A DNA stretch of 64,000 nt from Bacteroidota bacterium (GCA_023446155.1 JAEXIT010000018.1:81288-145287), one strand, 5' to 3'; positions 24,410 to 34,573 are shown, counted from the stretch's first letter. Numbers and translations are program-made. Notes: generated from the sequence alone by a model not told the origin.

Positions 24410-25378
24410 ATGACAGGAATCGTTTATAAATCTACAGGAAGTTGGTACAGTGTTAAAACCGAAGACAATCAGGTTTTTGAATGCCGTATAAAAGGGAAAT
24501 TCCGAATGAAGGGCATTAAGAGTACTAATCCTATTGCCGTTGGTGATGTGGTCGATTTTGAATTGGATCAATCTACAGACGAAGTGGCGGGGATTATTCA
24601 TAACATTCACGACCGTAAAAATTACATTGTTCGGAAGTCGGTTAATTTGTCCAAACAAACGCATATTATCGCTTCCAATATCGATATCGTATTCCTTTTG
24701 GTGACGATTAACAATCCGCCAACCACAACGAGTTTTATCGACCGTTTTCTGGTTACGGCCGAAGCCTATGGGATTCAAGCCGTGCTGATTTTTAATAAAA
24801 TAGATACCTACGATGAGGCTACATTGGACGAGCAGCTTTACCTGCAATATATTTACTCCAATATAGGTTATAAATGCCTGCGTGTTTCGGCAGCCGAAGG
24901 GAAAGGAATCGACGAGTTAAAGGCGATGATGAAAGATAAAGTTTCCATGTTCTCCGGACATTCCGGTGTGGGGAAATCGACCTTGGTCAATGCTTTGGAA
25001 CCGTCGTTAAACCTGAAAACAAAAGCAATATCCGATCAGCACCAACAGGGACAACATACGACGACTTTTGCCGAGATGTTCGACCTTTCGTTTGGTGCCC
25101 GTATTATCGATACACCGGGGATTCGCGGTTTTGGAATTGTCGATATGGAAAAACAGGAAATCGGGGATTATTTTCCGGAATTTTTTGCCTTAAAAGAGCA
25201 ATGTAAGTTTAATAATTGTTTGCATAAAGAAGAGCCGCATTGTGCGGTGAAGGAAGCCTTGGATAACGATGAGATCGCTTGGTCGCGCTATAAAAGTTAT
25301 ATCCAGATTTTAGAAGGGGAAGACGAAAATTACCGAACCGATATCTACGGAGAAGGAAAAGCACAGGATACCGAATGA
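24410..25378 (+). CDS. rsgA: Ribosome small-subunit-dependent GTPase A
   Basis: A 322-residue circularly permuted GTPase for 30S subunit maturation. It has an N-terminal OB domain (TGSWYSVKTEDNQVFECRIKG). G motifs come in permuted order: NKID (G4), GHSGVGKSTLVNAL (G1, about 183), DTPGIRGFG (G3). The C-terminal zinc-binding CKFNNCLHKEEPHCAV is at about 275-290. The RsgA family's H-x-x-x-C-type zinc cluster is intact. Overlaps dtd by 4 bp. Confidence 0.95.
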   Translation: MTGIVYKSTGSWYSVKTEDNQVFECRIKGKFRMKGIKSTNPIAVGDVVDFELDQSTDEVAGIIHNIHDRKNYIVRKSVNLSKQTHIIASNIDIVFLLVTINNPPTTTSFIDRFLVTAEAYGIQAVLIFNKIDTYDEATLDEQLYLQYIYSNIGYKCLRVSAAEGKGIDELKAMMKDKVSMFSGHSGVGKSTLVNALEPSLNLKTKAISDQHQQGQHTTTFAEMFDLSFGARIIDTPGIRGFGIVDMEKQEIGDYFPEFFALKEQCKFNNCLHKEEPHCAVKEALDNDEIAWSRYKSYIQILEGEDENYRTDIYGEGKAQDTE

Positions 25379-25827
25379 AAGCAGTAATACAACGGGTAAC
25401 GGAAGCAGCTGTTACTATTGACGGAATACTAGTAGCCGAAATCCAAAAAGGATTATTGGTGTTGATCGGAATAGAAGATGCTGATACCGAAGAAGACATC
25501 GCTTGGCTAACTGCCAAAATTGCCAATCTTCGCATCTTTGGCGATGCAAATGAAGTGATGAATCTTTCGTTAAAAGATACCCACGGCGATATGATCGTGG
25601 TAAGTCAGTTTACGCTGCATGCTCAAACGAAAAAGGGGAACCGACCCTCCTATATCAAGGCCTCCAAACCGGATATCGCGATACCATTATACGAAACATT
25701 TGTAAAACAAATGGAAACGGAATTGGGAAAACCGGTGCAAACCGGACAATTCGGAGCCGATATGAAAGTCCGATTACTCAACGACGGACCGGTGACGATC
25801 ATTATCGATACTAAAAATAAAGAGTAA
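25375..25827 (+). CDS. dtd: D-aminoacyl-tRNA deacylase
   Basis: A 150-residue DTD with both signature motifs: SQFTLHA (about 80) and NDGPVTIII (about 137). It hydrolyses D-amino acids from mischarged tRNAs. Translationally coupled to rsgA (ATGA overlap). Confidence 0.95.
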   Translation: MKAVIQRVTEAAVTIDGILVAEIQKGLLVLIGIEDADTEEDIAWLTAKIANLRIFGDANEVMNLSLKDTHGDMIVVSQFTLHAQTKKGNRPSYIKASKPDIAIPLYETFVKQMETELGKPVQTGQFGADMKVRLLNDGPVTIIIDTKNKE

Positions 25828-25884
25828 GATTCCGATATTTGGAAGCGCCATAGTATTCTACTCTTAATAAATCTAAATATTTAC

Positions 25885-27828
25885 ATGAGAAAAAAAGCAT
25901 TGTGTTTTTGTATATTATTTTGTGCTATAATCCATAGTTATGGACAGGTACGAATGTTGGGTAGAGTGTCTATGGAAGAATTGCAGCAAAAAAGACATCC
26001 TAAAGATAGCAGTGCCGTAGCGGCGGTGCTTTTTAAAAAGGGATTAACAACCTTTACAATTGGTACCGATTCAAAATGGTATATCAATACGCAAGTACAG
26101 GAACGAATAAAGATCTACAAAAAAGAAGGTTATAGCTATGCAAGTATGCAGATACCGTATTATAATAGTGAAGGTACCAGTGAAAAAATAGTCATCGAAA
26201 ATGCCTTTACTTATAATTTGAATAATGGTCAAATCGAAAAAACAAAATTAAACAAAGAAGGTGAGTTTAAGGAAAAGATTAATGAGTATTGGGATATAAA
26301 GAAAATAGTAATGCCTGCTGTTAAAGAAGGATCTATTATAGAATACCAATATACAATTACGTCTCCGTTTATTACTGATCTGCGAGACTGGGATTTTCAG
26401 TATTCGATACCGGCAGATATAGTGTCGTATCAAATCAATATTCCAAGCCCTTTGGCCTATAATCAGATTATTACCGGATCGACTGTTATCAATAAAGAAT
26501 CGGTTGAGGAGAGTAGTTTAAATGGCGATTATACCGAAACCAAGTTGACCTATACTGTAAAAGATATTCTTGCGATTAAAGAAGAGAAATATGTCAACAA
26601 TATTAAAAACTATATATCAAGTTTGAAGTTTGAGTTGGCAGCAATATATTATAAAACGGGGCGAAAATCGTATGCACAAGAGTGGAATGATGTGGTTAAA
26701 AATATATATGACAATCCCGATTTTGGCCGACAATTAAATCTTAAATCCTATTTTGAAGAAGAACTAAACCCCATTTTAAAAGGTGTTACGGATAAAGAGG
26801 TAAAACGGGATAAAGTCTTTGCTTTTGTGAAGCAGAAAATGACATGGAATGAAAAAAACAGCTATCTGTGTTATGATGGTGTAAAAACAGCATTCAAAAA
26901 TAAAGTGGGTAATACAGCCGAAATCAACTTAATGCTTATCGCGATGTTGCGCTATGCCGGTTTGGATGCTAACCCGGTATTGATTAGTACCCGAAGCAAT
27001 GGTATCGCTCCTTTTGCTTCCCGTACGGCATTTAATTATGTGATCGCAGCAGTTAAAATAGAAGATAAAACCATTTTTCTGGATGCAACCGATAAGAACG
27101 CCGAACCGGATATTATACCTCACAGAGCGATAAATTGGATTGGAAGAATCATAAGAAATGATGGAAGTTCGGAAGAAGTTGATCTTATTCCAAAATTCAA
27201 ATCGAAAGAAAACTATATCGTCATGGCCGACTTGAATAATGACGGGCTTTTCTCTGGTAAAATAAGAAAACAATATTTGGGATATAATGCATTTGAATTT
27301 AAAGGAAACTTTGGCGGGCTTGAAAAAGAAAAACGCGTTGAAATTATCGAAAAAAAATACCACGGAATTGAACTAACGGATTATTCAGTGGTTTTCCCGG
27401 AAGATCCGGTTAAACCGATAACGGAGGATTATGCCTTTTCGCATGATAATATGGTGGAGAAAATAGGTGACCGACTGTATTTTACGCCACTATTGTTTCT
27501 GGCAATGACCGATAATCCCTTTAAACTTGAAAAAAGACAATATCCAATTGATTTTGTTTACCCTTTTCAGGAAAAATATGTCGTAAATATTAATCTGCCA
27601 GAGGGTTACTCGGTTGAGTCGTTGCCAAAATCGGAAACGATTGCCATGGAAGAACAGATTGGAACGTTTAAATATGATATCGTAAACAACAACAGGCAAC
27701 TACAGTTAATGGTACAGTTTGATATTAACTATGCCCATATACCCGAATCGTATTACAATAATTTAAAAGGGTTTATTACGAATATTGTTCAAAAACAAAC
27801 GGAGAAAATTGTACTTAAAAAAAGCTGA
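25885..27828 (+). CDS. DUF3857/transglutaminase-like protein A (catalytic Cys and His lost)
   Basis: A 647-residue exported protein (signal peptide ending HSYGQ). It has an N-terminal DUF3857-type beta domain (about 40-260), a transglutaminase-like core (about 300-410) and a C-terminal beta domain. In the core the catalytic Cys site of protein B (GDCKALSNY) reads GNTAEINLM, and the His site (NHAI) reads NYVI; the Asp segment FLDATD is kept. The fold is probably retained without protease/transglutaminase chemistry. It is closely similar to protein C two genes downstream. Substrate unknown. Confidence 0.82.
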   Translation: MRKKALCFCILFCAIIHSYGQVRMLGRVSMEELQQKRHPKDSSAVAAVLFKKGLTTFTIGTDSKWYINTQVQERIKIYKKEGYSYASMQIPYYNSEGTSEKIVIENAFTYNLNNGQIEKTKLNKEGEFKEKINEYWDIKKIVMPAVKEGSIIEYQYTITSPFITDLRDWDFQYSIPADIVSYQINIPSPLAYNQIITGSTVINKESVEESSLNGDYTETKLTYTVKDILAIKEEKYVNNIKNYISSLKFELAAIYYKTGRKSYAQEWNDVVKNIYDNPDFGRQLNLKSYFEEELNPILKGVTDKEVKRDKVFAFVKQKMTWNEKNSYLCYDGVKTAFKNKVGNTAEINLMLIAMLRYAGLDANPVLISTRSNGIAPFASRTAFNYVIAAVKIEDKTIFLDATDKNAEPDIIPHRAINWIGRIIRNDGSSEEVDLIPKFKSKENYIVMADLNNDGLFSGKIRKQYLGYNAFEFKGNFGGLEKEKRVEIIEKKYHGIELTDYSVVFPEDPVKPITEDYAFSHDNMVEKIGDRLYFTPLLFLAMTDNPFKLEKRQYPIDFVYPFQEKYVVNINLPEGYSVESLPKSETIAMEEQIGTFKYDIVNNNRQLQLMVQFDINYAHIPESYYNNLKGFITNIVQKQTEKIVLKKS

Positions 27829-27886
27829 TTTTAGCCCGAGGATAATGTAGACTATTGTTTAATTGAAAAAAAATAGCTTTAGAATA

Positions 27887-29794
27887 ATGGATTTAAAAAG
27901 AATATTTGCCGGACTGTTTATACTGTTTTTTTCATGGTCGTTATTTGCTCAGGAAACGGTTTTTCAGATTCCCGATAGTCTTATGGCGAATGCTAATGCG
28001 GTGGTTCGACTTGATGAAACCGCAATACGGATTGTGTCTGTAAAAAACATGGTGATACAAACCCGACAAATTGTTACCGTATTGGACGCCAATGGACTTA
28101 GTAGTGTTGATCGCACGTTTTATTATGATAAATCATCCAAGATTACAAACCTGGAGGCTATTGTATACAATGCCTTTGGAAAAGAAATAAAGCGAATTAA
28201 AAAGAAAGATTTTGTAGATCATAGTGTGGCCGACGGTTTTTCGGTTTTTACCGATAATAGAGCCTTGTCTATGGATTATACACCAACCGGCTATCCATTT
28301 ACGATTGAAGTGAAAAGCGAAATGGAAACCACCAATACGGGGTTTATACGACCGTGGTTACCGGTGAGTGCGTATAATCAAAGTCTGATGAAAAGTGAAT
28401 ACAGAATCAGCTATCCAACCGATATGGAACTGAAAAGTAAAGAATATAATTTTTCAGGTTTTGAGGTAAAGAAAACGCAGGCACAAGCGAGTCGGGTATA
28501 TGTTATCGAAAATATACCGGCATTGCGATACGAAGAATATGCCCCTTCGGTTAGTAAATTGCTGCCTTTTGTCCGCTTTGGGTTGAATAAATTCGCTTTG
28601 GAAGGAACCGAAGGCGTAGCCGATAGCTGGAAAGATTTTGGCCTGTGGATTAATGATAAATTACTTAGCGATGTAAAAGAAATACCGCTTGAAACGCAGC
28701 TTAGGATTAAAAAACTGGTCGAACAAGAAAAAGATCCAATTGCAAAAGCCAAAAAAATCTATAAATATGTACAGGATAAAACCCGTTATATAAGTGTTCA
28801 GGTGGGTATTGGCGGATGGAAACCAATGAAAGCGACCGATGTGGACCGCTTAGGGTATGGTGATTGTAAAGCGTTGTCCAATTATACCAAAGCCTTATTG
28901 GAAGTAGTAGGGATTCCGTCGTTTTATACCGTGATTTATGGCGGAACACAAAAGCAAGATGTATTGGATGATCTTGTTTCAATTCAGGGAAATCATGCGA
29001 TCTTAACAATTCCATATGAGGGCAAAAATTATTTCCTGGAATGTACAAGTCAGACAACACCATTTGCCTATCAAGGAAAATTTACCGATGGACGTATGGC
29101 TTTACTCATAAAACCGGAAGGTGGCGAATTGGTTAAAACAGCCGAGACATCCGATGCAGAAAATAGTCAGAAATCCAAAGGGAGTTTTGCTGTGGATGCA
29201 CAGGGGAATTTTAAAGGAGAAGTTGTAATTCTTTCCGGCGGAACACAATATGAAAGCAAATACCTGTTGTCGCGAAAAGCAAAAGAAGAACAGGATAAAT
29301 TCTATAAAAACTATTTTTTCAATATCGAGAATCTGAAAATTAATACATTGCAGTTTGAAGACGATCGGGATAATGTCAAATTTAAAGAAACGGTAACGGT
29401 TCAGGCCGAACATTATGCAACCCTTTCCGGTGAACGAATTCTATTTCCGGCGAATGCTTTTAATGTAAACCGACTGGTACCACAACGATACCGATCCCGA
29501 AAGCTTCCTTTTCAGATAGAACGCGGCTATCAGGATTACGATGAGATAACCATACAATTACCACAAGACTATACTGTGGAAGGATTGCCACAAAATACCC
29601 TACTCAATACGAAATATGGCGATTATAAAACGGAATACACCCTTCAGGGTACGGATAAAGTGGTAGCCATACGTTCTTTATTGTTAAAAAGGGGAAAATA
29701 CCCTAAAGAAGAATACGAGGAGTTTCGTAAGTTTATGGAGCTTACAGCGCGGAATGACAATGCGAAAATAAGCTTAATCAAAACAAATAAATAG
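27887..29794 (+). CDS. DUF3857/transglutaminase-like protein B (catalytic Cys and His present)
   Basis: A 635-residue protein from the ATG at 27887, which gives the signal peptide MDLKRIFAGLFILFFSWSLFAQ; an upstream TTG at 27863 is possible but less likely. DUF3857 domain about 55-260. Transglutaminase core with Cys in RLGYGDCKALSNYTKALLEVVGI (about 327) and His in GNHAILTIP (about 370). The third position reads FLECTSQ, where the usual Asp is Glu. It follows protein A by 58 bp and is 2 bp before protein C, so the three are probably one transcript. Periplasmic; substrate unknown. Confidence 0.82.
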   Translation: MDLKRIFAGLFILFFSWSLFAQETVFQIPDSLMANANAVVRLDETAIRIVSVKNMVIQTRQIVTVLDANGLSSVDRTFYYDKSSKITNLEAIVYNAFGKEIKRIKKKDFVDHSVADGFSVFTDNRALSMDYTPTGYPFTIEVKSEMETTNTGFIRPWLPVSAYNQSLMKSEYRISYPTDMELKSKEYNFSGFEVKKTQAQASRVYVIENIPALRYEEYAPSVSKLLPFVRFGLNKFALEGTEGVADSWKDFGLWINDKLLSDVKEIPLETQLRIKKLVEQEKDPIAKAKKIYKYVQDKTRYISVQVGIGGWKPMKATDVDRLGYGDCKALSNYTKALLEVVGIPSFYTVIYGGTQKQDVLDDLVSIQGNHAILTIPYEGKNYFLECTSQTTPFAYQGKFTDGRMALLIKPEGGELVKTAETSDAENSQKSKGSFAVDAQGNFKGEVVILSGGTQYESKYLLSRKAKEEQDKFYKNYFFNIENLKINTLQFEDDRDNVKFKETVTVQAEHYATLSGERILFPANAFNVNRLVPQRYRSRKLPFQIERGYQDYDEITIQLPQDYTVEGLPQNTLLNTKYGDYKTEYTLQGTDKVVAIRSLLLKRGKYPKEEYEEFRKFMELTARNDNAKISLIKTNK

Positions 29795-29796
29795 TA

Positions 29797-31788
29797 ATGA
29801 GAAAAAAACTAGTATTCCAAACCATAGTACTCCTTTTATCGATAAGTGCTTTTTCCCAAAAGTTTGATTTAGGAAAAGTATCGATCGAAGAATTAAAACA
29901 AACGGAACATCCGAAAGATCCAAAAGCCGAAGCTGCCATTTTGTATAAAAAAGGACGAACGTATTTCGATATCCTGAATGGGAATAAAGTCGTTACGGAA
30001 GTGGAAGTGCGCCTTAAGATTTATAAAAAAGAAGGATATGACTGGGCTACTTTTATAATCGATAACTATATAAGCAATAATCTAAAAGAGAATGTTGCGT
30101 TCTCGAATGCCTATACCTATAATTTGGTTGATGGTAAAATTGAAAAAACAAAACTGAAAAGCGAAGGGATATTTGTTGAGAAACGCAACGACTATAAGGA
30201 ACGAAATAAAATTGTGTTTCCCAATGTAAAGGAACTATCGGTTATCGAGTTTAAATATGTTCAGGAATCCCCTTTTATGGGAACATTAAGTGACTGGAGT
30301 TTTCAGATGGGAATCCCGGTGAACTATTCGGAATATGTAACGCAGATTCCGGAGTTTTTTATCTATAAATCACAAATGAAAGGAACGCTTATTCCGAAAA
30401 CAGATAAAACAAGTAGAGGGCAGACCATTCAGAAAAAAGAAAAAGAAAATACAGGATATGGGTTTGCTACATCACAAACGAGTCAAAGCTATCAGGAGTT
30501 TATCAATACCTATATTTTAAAAGATATCCCGGCGATGGCCGATGAAAGTTATATCAATAACATCAATAATTATCGCTCGACGATCGTACATGAACTGATG
30601 TCGATCAAATATCCAAACCAACCGTATAAAGATTATTCGACCGATTGGGCGACCATCGTCAAAAATATTTATATGGGCGACTTTGGGAGTGAACTGGGAA
30701 AAAGAAGCTATTTTGAAGACGATCTGGCTGCCATTTTAAAAGGAGTGACCAATCCGGATGAAAAAATAACAACGGTCTTCAATTTTGTAAAAAACAGAAT
30801 GAATTGGAATGAGTTTGACGGATATTACTGCGAAAAAGGAGTGCGTACGGCCTATAAAGAAAAAGTAGGAAATACGGCCGATATCAACCTGATATTGGTC
30901 GCAATGTTACGGGAAGCGGGTATTGACGTCAATCCAATATTGTTAAGTACCCGAAATAATGGTATTGCGCTTTTGCCAAACAGGAATGCTTATAATTATG
31001 TGATTGCAGGTGTGGAAACCGCAAAAGGACTACTTTTTCTGGATGCAACCGATAAAGTAGCCATGCCAAATGTAATGCCATTACGCGCTTTAAACTGGTT
31101 TGGTAGAATCGTACGGAAAGATGGCACATCCGATGATGTGGAATTGGTGCCGACAAATTTGTCTAAAAACGTAACCAATATCATGGCGACTATCGGAAGT
31201 GACGGGGTGTTAAAAGGAATGTACCGCGAACAGCAGTTCGACTATTTCGCCTATCTTTATAGAAGAGCCTACGGAAATACAGAAGAAGAAAAATACCTGG
31301 AAAAAATTGAAAAACAATATCCGGGATTACAAATCGAATCGTATAAAGTTGCTAATAAAGCAGATCTGACTAAACCGGTCGTGGAAGATTATAACTTTAC
31401 ACACGATGGTATCGTTGAGAAAATAGGAGATAAAATGTATATCGATCCGATGGTGTTTGTAGCAAAAACACAAAATCCGTTTAAACAGGACAAACGGGAG
31501 TATCCGGTGGATTTCTCCTTTCCGTATCAGGAAAAATACATGATCAATCTGACGTTGCCGGAAGGATATGTTGTGGAATCCGTTCCCGAAGCGATCAGTA
31601 TGTTTATGGAAGAGGATATGGGAAGTTATTCTTTTAATATCACGGCATCCGGGAATAAAATTCAGTTGGTGGCTACTTTGGATATTAAATGGTCTTTAAT
31701 CCCGGCAACACATTACGAAGGTTTGAAAAACTTCTATAAAGCAATGATTGAAAAAGAAACAGAAAAAATTGTACTTAAAAAAGCATAA
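29797..31788 (+). CDS. DUF3857/transglutaminase-like protein C (catalytic Cys and His lost)
   Basis: A 663-residue paralogue of protein A. It has a signal peptide ending AFSQ, then LGKVSIEELKQTEHPKDPKAEA matching LGRVSMEELQQKRHPKDSSAVA of A. As in A, the Cys site is GNTADINLI and the His site NYVI, with FLDATD retained. A and C therefore look like a conserved inactive pair flanking the active-site-bearing B. The gene ends 2 bp before the MazG-like gene. Confidence 0.82.
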   Translation: MRKKLVFQTIVLLLSISAFSQKFDLGKVSIEELKQTEHPKDPKAEAAILYKKGRTYFDILNGNKVVTEVEVRLKIYKKEGYDWATFIIDNYISNNLKENVAFSNAYTYNLVDGKIEKTKLKSEGIFVEKRNDYKERNKIVFPNVKELSVIEFKYVQESPFMGTLSDWSFQMGIPVNYSEYVTQIPEFFIYKSQMKGTLIPKTDKTSRGQTIQKKEKENTGYGFATSQTSQSYQEFINTYILKDIPAMADESYINNINNYRSTIVHELMSIKYPNQPYKDYSTDWATIVKNIYMGDFGSELGKRSYFEDDLAAILKGVTNPDEKITTVFNFVKNRMNWNEFDGYYCEKGVRTAYKEKVGNTADINLILVAMLREAGIDVNPILLSTRNNGIALLPNRNAYNYVIAGVETAKGLLFLDATDKVAMPNVMPLRALNWFGRIVRKDGTSDDVELVPTNLSKNVTNIMATIGSDGVLKGMYREQQFDYFAYLYRRAYGNTEEEKYLEKIEKQYPGLQIESYKVANKADLTKPVVEDYNFTHDGIVEKIGDKMYIDPMVFVAKTQNPFKQDKREYPVDFSFPYQEKYMINLTLPEGYVVESVPEAISMFMEEDMGSYSFNITASGNKIQLVATLDIKWSLIPATHYEGLKNFYKAMIEKETEKIVLKKA

Positions 31789-31790
31789 AA

Positions 31791-32117
31791 ATGGATTTAA
31801 AAAACGCACAACAGGACGTTGATAACTGGATTAAAAATCACGGGGTACGCTATTTTAACGAACTAACCAATATGGCGCAGTTAACCGAAGAAGTAGGGGA
31901 AGTAGCACGTATCATCGCACGTCGTTATGGCGAACAATCCGAAAAGGAAAGCGATAAAAACAAAGACCTGGGCGAAGAACTGGCCGATGTGGTTTTTGTG
32001 GTTTTATGTCTGGCGAACCAAACCGGTGTGGATTTACAGGCGGCATTCGATAAGAAAATGGATCTGAAAACCAAAAGAGATCACGACCGCCATCACAATA
32101 ATGAAAAATTAAAATAA
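31791..32117 (+). CDS. MazG-like nucleotide pyrophosphohydrolase
   Basis: A 108-residue all-alpha NTP-PPase with the metal motif EEVGE (about 32) followed by EELADV (about 63), the EExxE-ExxD pattern. It probably hydrolyses non-canonical NTPs or a dNTP. Close spacing to the preceding DUF3857 gene (2 bp) and aroA (30 bp) suggests co-transcription; the rsgA-dtd-mazG-like-aroA-queA order is common in flavobacteria. Confidence 0.85.
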   Translation: MDLKNAQQDVDNWIKNHGVRYFNELTNMAQLTEEVGEVARIIARRYGEQSEKESDKNKDLGEELADVVFVVLCLANQTGVDLQAAFDKKMDLKTKRDHDRHHNNEKLK

Positions 32118-32147
32118 ATACAACGGCTGAAAAGCAAACTATAAATT

Positions 32148-33380
32148 ATGGACCTACAACTCCGACAATCAGGCGTAAACCTCAAATCCCAAATTGCGAT
32201 TACAGGTTCCAAAAGCGAAACAAATCGGTTGTTGTTGCTTCAGGCACTGTATCCGAATCTGAAATTAGATAATGTATCCAATTCAGATGATAGTGTGGTG
32301 ATGACAAAAGCCTTATTGTCGGACGAATCCGTAATCGATATCCATCATGCCGGTACGGCCATGCGTTTCCTGACGGCTTTTTTTGCAACACAGGAAGGAC
32401 GTGAAGTTACGCTTACCGGATCGTCGCGTATGCAGGAAAGACCCATCTCTATTTTGGTGGATGCCTTACGGCAATTGGGCGCGGATATTCACTATGAAAA
32501 AAACGAAGGCTATCCGCCTATTCGAATCTCCGGAAAAAAACTGACGCAATCGAAAGTACGTCTGAATGCCAATGTAAGTAGTCAGTATATTTCGGCCTTG
32601 CTTTTGGTCGCACCTTGTCTTGAAAATGGTCTGGAATTGACTTTAGAAGGAGCGCTGACATCCATTCCGTACATCCGGATGACGTTGTCGTTGTTACAGG
32701 AAATAGGAGTGGATACCACTTTTGACGGCAATCGGATCACGGTTGCCCCAAAAGCAGTAGTGGAGACTCAGAATATAACAGTGGAAAGCGACTGGAGTTC
32801 GGCATCCTATTATTATTCGATAGTAGCGATGGCGCCAATTGGTACGGAAATTACGCTGTCGAGTTATAAAGAAAACAGCTTTCAGGGCGATAGCGATCTG
32901 GGGAGCATTTACCGCCATTTTGGAGTGGAATCTGTTTTTGAAGGACATAAAGTTACCCTGCGAAAAAACGCTATAACCAATCAGGAGCAGATCGCATTCG
33001 ATTTGAAAAATACACCGGATATCGCGCAAACGATCGCAGTAACTTGCTTTGGATTACATAAAGCATGTTACCTTACCGGATTGCACACACTTAAAATAAA
33101 AGAAACCGATCGTCTTGTGGCTTTGCAAAACGAACTGACGAAATTGGGCGCCGTGATAACCATAACAGACGATAGCCTGACCTTGGAAGCTTCCGAAGTA
33201 ATAAAGTCGGATGTGGCGATACAAACGTATCAGGATCATCGGATGGCTATGGCTTTTGCTCCATTGGCCTTAAAGACGTCATTGATCATTAACGAAGCTG
33301 AAGTCGTTTCCAAATCCTATCCCGGTTTTTGGGAGGATCTGCGCAAAATCGGATTTCAAATACAAGAACAAGAGCTGTAA
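32148..33380 (+). CDS. aroA: 3-phosphoshikimate 1-carboxyvinyltransferase (EPSP synthase)
   Basis: The product transfers enolpyruvate from PEP to shikimate-3-phosphate. The 410 residues include GSKSETNRLLLLQ (PEP/S3P lysine), HAGTAMRFLTAFFA, GSSRMQERPI, KIKETDRL and TYQDHRMAMAF. At about 410 residues it is a little shorter than the usual ~430. The shikimate-pathway gene lies outside the attenuated aromatic operon and has no leader peptide of its own. Confidence 0.95.
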   Translation: MDLQLRQSGVNLKSQIAITGSKSETNRLLLLQALYPNLKLDNVSNSDDSVVMTKALLSDESVIDIHHAGTAMRFLTAFFATQEGREVTLTGSSRMQERPISILVDALRQLGADIHYEKNEGYPPIRISGKKLTQSKVRLNANVSSQYISALLLVAPCLENGLELTLEGALTSIPYIRMTLSLLQEIGVDTTFDGNRITVAPKAVVETQNITVESDWSSASYYYSIVAMAPIGTEITLSSYKENSFQGDSDLGSIYRHFGVESVFEGHKVTLRKNAITNQEQIAFDLKNTPDIAQTIAVTCFGLHKACYLTGLHTLKIKETDRLVALQNELTKLGAVITITDDSLTLEASEVIKSDVAIQTYQDHRMAMAFAPLALKTSLIINEAEVVSKSYPGFWEDLRKIGFQIQEQEL

Positions 33381-33413
33381 AATAAGGGTTTTTAAAAATA
33401 AAACTTAAAACAC

Positions 33414-33445
33414 TTGACAACCCCTGTCTTGCGATAGTATATTTG
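33414..33445 (+). promoter_or_regulatory. queA promoter
   Basis: TTG (33414-33416), 21-bp spacer, TATATTTG (33438-33445), an exact TAnnTTTG, 22 bases before the queA ATG. Confidence 0.7.
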
Positions 33446-33467
33446 CACTCAATTTAAAATTTGTACA

Positions 33468-34517
33468 ATGAAGTTATCTCATTTTAATTTCAATTTGCCG
33501 GCTGAATTGCTTGCAGAGTTTCCTGCTGAAAACAGAGACGAAGCGCGTTTGATGGTTGTTAACAGAAAAACGCAAACTATCGAGCATAAACTTTTTAAAG
33601 ATATCCTGGATTATTTTGAAGAAGGTGATGTAATGGTGCTGAATAATACCAAGGTTTTTCCGGCGCGTCTGTATGGAAATAAAGAAAAAACAGGAGCGAG
33701 AATTGAGGTGTTTTTGTTACGAGAATTAAATGCGGAACAACGTTTGTGGGATGTATTGGTAGATCCGGCTCGTAAAATTCGTATTGGTAATAAATTATAT
33801 TTCGGAGATGACGATTCGTTAGTCGCGGAAGTTATCGATAATACTACTTCCAGAGGAAGAACCCTTCGTTTTCTTTACGATGGTTCTTACGAGGAGTTCA
33901 GAGCAAAATTGTTGGAACTGGGAGAAACGCCAATTCCAAAATACATCAACCGTGCCGTAACGCCGGAAGATGCAGAACGTTACCAAACCATCTATGCTAA
34001 AGAAGAAGGTGCCGTAGCCGCTCCAACTGCCGGTTTACACTTTTCAAAACACCTGATGAAGCGTTTGGAAATCAAAGGAATTAATTTTGCCGAAATTACA
34101 CTACACGTTGGTTTGGGTACCTTTAACCCGGTTGAGGTGGAAGATTTGTCCAAACACAAAATGGATTCGGAAGAATTGCGTATTACCGAAGAGGCTTGTG
34201 AGATTGTAAACAAAGCCAAAACGAACAAGAAAAAAGTATGCGCTGTCGGAACAACGACGATGCGGGCTATGGAAAGTTCGGTTTCATCGGCTAAGACACT
34301 AAATCCATACGAAGGATGGACGAATAAATTTATTTTCCCTCCTTACGACTTTAGCGTAGCCGATTGTATGATTACCAATTTCCATACACCAAAATCAACT
34401 TTATTAATGATGATTTCGGCTTTCTGTGGGCACGATTTAATGAAAAAAGCCTACGAAGAGGCGGTTAAAGAAAAATACAAATTCTATTCTTACGGAGATG
34501 CGATGTTAATCCTGTAA
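33468..34517 (+). CDS. queA: S-adenosylmethionine:tRNA ribosyltransferase-isomerase
   Basis: A 349-residue QueA, which uses SAM to build epoxyqueuosine on tRNA. Typical features are FNLPAELLAEFPAENRDEARLMV at the N-terminus (in two halves), GDVMVLNNTKVFPARL, PTAGLHFSK, HVGLGTFNPVEVED and TNFHTPKSTLLM near the C-terminus. A second queuosine gene, queE, is at 48.5 kb. Confidence 0.95.
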   Translation: MKLSHFNFNLPAELLAEFPAENRDEARLMVVNRKTQTIEHKLFKDILDYFEEGDVMVLNNTKVFPARLYGNKEKTGARIEVFLLRELNAEQRLWDVLVDPARKIRIGNKLYFGDDDSLVAEVIDNTTSRGRTLRFLYDGSYEEFRAKLLELGETPIPKYINRAVTPEDAERYQTIYAKEEGAVAAPTAGLHFSKHLMKRLEIKGINFAEITLHVGLGTFNPVEVEDLSKHKMDSEELRITEEACEIVNKAKTNKKKVCAVGTTTMRAMESSVSSAKTLNPYEGWTNKFIFPPYDFSVADCMITNFHTPKSTLLMMISAFCGHDLMKKAYEEAVKEKYKFYSYGDAMLIL

Positions 34518-34527
34518 ATAGTAAAAT

Positions 34528-34560
34528 AAAAAAAGCGTTCCAACCCGGAACGCTTTTTTT
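34528..34560. terminator. Bidirectional terminator between queA and the SIMPL gene
   Basis: AAAAAGCGTTCC, loop AACCC, GGAACGCTTTTT (34530-34558), with A- and T-runs on both sides. Confidence 0.9.
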
Positions 34561-34573
34561 ATGACTTTATGAA

